Shown here piece by piece: positions 5,031 to 7,360 of a stretch of 7,360 nt of DNA (positions are counted from its first letter, which is position 1; each line of letters starts with the position of its first letter). The translations under genes were made by a program, and so were the position numbers. Location of the stretch: assembly GCA_019243595.1 (NCBI GenBank), contig JAFAUA010000010.1:1-7360 (forward strand), in the 5' to 3' direction. The notes under the pieces were generated by a model. It saw only the letters and a program-made list of their open reading frames with translations. It did not search any database and was not told the DNA's origin. The DNA comes from Acidimicrobiia bacterium. GTDB taxonomy: Bacteria > Actinomycetota > Acidimicrobiia > Acidimicrobiales > AC-14.

Positions 5031-7360
5031 ATGGCGAAGATCCTCCTCCTCGACGGCAACTCGCTCGTCTACCGCGCCTTCTTCGCCCTACCCACCGACA
5101 TGGCCACGGCGTCGGGCCAGGTCACCAACGCCGTCTTCGGCTTCACGTCGATGCTGATCAACCTGCTGAAGGACCACCAGCCCGACGGCATCGGCGTGGC
5201 CTTCGACCGCCCCGAGCCCACGTTCCGCCACGAGCTGGTCGCCGAGTACAAGGCCGGCCGCTCCGAGGCGCCCGACATCCTGCGCCAGCAGATGGGGCTC
5301 GTCCGCCAGGTGCTCGACGCCCTCAAGATGCCGATGGTCGACGCGTCCGGCTTCGAGGCCGACGATGTCATCGCGACTCTCGCCACCCAGGCCAAGGCGA
5401 AGGGCGACGAGGTCATCATCGTCACGGGCGACCGCGACGAGTACCAGCTCGTCGAGGACCCGTGCGTGAAAGTCCTCTACAACCGGCGCGGCGTCAGCGA
5501 CTACGTCCTCTACGACGAGGCCGGCATCTTGGAGCGAACGGGCGTGACGCCCGAGAAGTACCCGCAGTACGCGGCCCTTCGCGGCGATCCTTCCGACAAC
5601 CTTCCCGGGGTGCCCGGCGTCGGCGAGAAGACGGCGGCCAAGCTGATCAACACCCACGGCGACCTCGACGGCGTCTTCGCCAACGTCGACAAGAACACCC
5701 CGAAACTCCGGGAGAACCTCAAGGCCCACGAGGCCCAGGTCCGGCAGAACGCGCAAGCGACACCGCTCGTGCGCGACGTGCCCCTCGAGATCTCTCTCGA
5801 CGACCTCCGCCAAGGACAGTGGGACGCCGAGGAGGTGCGCGAGCTCTTCACGTTCCTCGAGTTCCGCACGCTGTGGGACCGGCTGCTCGAGGCCGTGGGC
5901 GGCTCGCTTCCCGCCCACACGTCGGCGACCGAGGCGCTCGACGTCGACCTCCAGCGTCTCGGCACCGCCGAGGAGGCGGTCGACGCCCTGCAGCGTCTGG
6001 CCGGGTCGGAGGAACCGGTGGCGATCGCCGCCTCGTGGGAGGGCATCGAAGGACGGTCACCGCTCGTCGCCCTGGCTGTGGCGGTCGGCGAGTCGCCGGA
6101 GTCGGCGCAGTTCTTCACCGCCGAACTCCTGAGCGACCAGAAGGTTGCGGCGGCGCTCGCCGGCGTGGTCGCCGACGGCGGCCCCGCGCTCGAGGCCCAC
6201 CGGGCCAAGGAACTGATGCGCGCCCTCGAACCGAACGGCGTCGACATCCGCTCGCTCGATCTCGACACCGCCGTCGCCGCCTACCTCGTCGACCCCGGCG
6301 ACACCGACTACCTGCTCGAAGACCTGGCCGTGCGCTATCTCGGCGTCGAGCTCAGGGCGGCCGACGCGCCGCCCGCAGGGCAGCTCGACCTCGACGGCAA
6401 TGTCGACAAGCCCGCCGAGGACGCCGGCCGGCGCGCCGTTGCCGTGGCCCGGCTGGCACCGGCGCTGCGCACCGCCATGGACTCCCGCAACCTGTTCAGC
6501 CTCTACGACGACATCGAGCGTCCGCTGATCCGCGTGCTGGCCCGCATGGAGAAGGTCGGTGTGCGCGTCGATGTCGAGTACCTGCGCGGCTTGATCAACG
6601 GTCTCGAGGTTGAGGTCCGTCGCCTGGAGAAGGAGATCCAGGACGACGCCGGCGAGCAGTTCGTCGTCAACTCGACACAGCAACTGCGGCGCATCCTCTT
6701 CGAGAAGCTCGGCCTGCAGCCCCAGAAGCGCACCAAGACCGGGTTCTCCACCGACGCCGCGTCCCTCGAGAAGCTCCGCGGCCAACACCCGATCATCGAG
6801 AAGCTCCTGCGCTACCGCGAGATCGAGAAGCTGCGGTCGACCTACGGCGAGAGCCTGCTCGCCTTCGTCTCCGACGACGACCGCATCCACGCCAGCTTCA
6901 ACCAGACCGTCGCCCGCACGGGCCGGCTGAGCTCGGAGAACCCCAACCTCCACAACATCCCGATCCGCAAGGAAGAGGGCCGCCAATTCCGGCGGGCGTT
7001 CATCCCGGCCGACGGCTGGCAGTTCCTCGTCGCCGACTACAACCAGATCGAGCTGCGCGTGATCGCCCACCTGGCCGAGGACCCGGGTCTGATCGAGGCG
7101 TTCACGACCGGCCAGGACATCCACGCCACGACCGCGGCGCGCGTGTTCGGCGTCGAGCCTGACGCCGTCGACGTCAACCAGCGATCGACGGCGAAGATGG
7201 TCAGCTACGGCCTGGCCTACGGCATGGAGGCCTACGGCCTCGGCCAGCGGCTCGGCATCCCCACCGAAGAGGCAGCGGTGATCCTCGCCTCTTACTTCCA
7301 GGCCTTCCCGAAGGTGAAGGAGTACATGGAGAACGTGGTCGCCGAGGCGCGCGACCGCGG
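5031..7360 (+). CDS. polA: DNA polymerase I, 3' end cut by window
   Basis: The first 776 codons are present and continue past the window edge. The ATG follows a GGAG by 5 nt. The 5' nuclease (about 1-290) has the full acidic set: D8, D59, E109, D111, D112, D134 and D136 in TGDRDEYQL, D186 and D189 in GDPSDN, followed by the helix-hairpin-helix LPGVPGVGEKTA. The 3'-5' exonuclease-like domain (about 315-480) lacks the catalytic DxE: the corresponding strand reads VAIAASWEG (330-338), so proofreading is probably lost. The polymerase domain starts near 490 and shows GRLSSENPNLHNIPIR (from 631), motif A DYNQIELR (D669, E674) and motif B R718, K722, Y726, G727. Motif C with its second catalytic Asp lies beyond the edge. 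The enzyme fills repair gaps and processes Okazaki fragments. Tyr at 726 is the residue linked to ddNTP acceptance in family A polymerases. Confidence 0.98.
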   Translation, partial: MAKILLLDGNSLVYRAFFALPTDMATASGQVTNAVFGFTSMLINLLKDHQPDGIGVAFDRPEPTFRHELVAEYKAGRSEAPDILRQQMGLVRQVLDALKMPMVDASGFEADDVIATLATQAKAKGDEVIIVTGDRDEYQLVEDPCVKVLYNRRGVSDYVLYDEAGILERTGVTPEKYPQYAALRGDPSDNLPGVPGVGEKTAAKLINTHGDLDGVFANVDKNTPKLRENLKAHEAQVRQNAQATPLVRDVPLEISLDDLRQGQWDAEEVRELFTFLEFRTLWDRLLEAVGGSLPAHTSATEALDVDLQRLGTAEEAVDALQRLAGSEEPVAIAASWEGIEGRSPLVALAVAVGESPESAQFFTAELLSDQKVAAALAGVVADGGPALEAHRAKELMRALEPNGVDIRSLDLDTAVAAYLVDPGDTDYLLEDLAVRYLGVELRAADAPPAGQLDLDGNVDKPAEDAGRRAVAVARLAPALRTAMDSRNLFSLYDDIERPLIRVLARMEKVGVRVDVEYLRGLINGLEVEVRRLEKEIQDDAGEQFVVNSTQQLRRILFEKLGLQPQKRTKTGFSTDAASLEKLRGQHPIIEKLLRYREIEKLRSTYGESLLAFVSDDDRIHASFNQTVARTGRLSSENPNLHNIPIRKEEGRQFRRAFIPADGWQFLVADYNQIELRVIAHLAEDPGLIEAFTTGQDIHATTAARVFGVEPDAVDVNQRSTAKMVSYGLAYGMEAYGLGQRLGIPTEEAAVILASYFQAFPKVKEYMENVVAEARDR

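Noticed and set aside
5462..6613. Plus-strand open frame (383 codons) inside polA
   Set aside because: It is out of frame with polA and its translation is Arg-rich and featureless. The polA frame carries all the conserved motifs.
6057..7124. Minus-strand open frame (355 codons) inside polA
   Set aside because: It is antisense to the conserved polymerase domain and shows no recognisable domain or start signals.

Overview
The window is a high-GC bacterial chromosomal segment, almost wholly coding, with gaps of 2 to about 56 bp between genes. The sequence suggests an actinobacterium. The response regulator has the PdtaR layout (receiver plus ANTAR). The metal regulator keeps the ligand numbering of corynebacterial DtxR. 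MalQ resembles the actinobacterial long-type enzyme, and PolA lacks the proofreading acids, as in mycobacteria. A deep-branching class such as Acidimicrobiia is possible, but this is inference. I see no tRNA, rRNA, CRISPR array, insertion sequence or phage signature.

Layout. (1) Minus strand, 2490 to 68: a compact GH77 4-alpha-glucanotransferase (malQ), then a glyoxalase-II-like metallo-beta-lactamase-fold hydrolase 11 bp downstream, probably one transcript. (2) A divergent gap of about 50 bp (2491-2540). (3) Plus strand, 2541 to 3458: a 97-residue helical protein of unknown function, then an ANTAR response regulator (pdtaR-like). The regulator appears to start at a rare ATT codon at 2865, 8 nt after a GAGGAG Shine-Dalgarno sequence. 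(4) Minus strand, 4974 to 3455: a ZIP-family metal transporter and a DtxR/MntR-family regulator separated by 2 bp. The regulator's stop codon overlaps the response regulator's stop inside one CTAG. (5) A 56-bp divergent gap with a DtxR-box-like palindrome touching the transporter start. (6) Plus strand from 5031: the first 776 codons of polA, cut off by the window end.

How the genes work together. The clearest functional unit is the transporter-regulator pair with its likely operator, a probable autoregulated divalent-metal uptake operon. The helical protein and ANTAR regulator form a second unit, whose histidine kinase is not in the window. MalQ (glycogen/maltodextrin metabolism) and polA (repair and Okazaki fragment processing) are housekeeping genes. 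No wholly new multi-gene system is evident. The most unusual points are the ATT start, the same-frame TGA junction before it, the mixed MntR/DtxR metal site, and the operator overlapping the transporter start.
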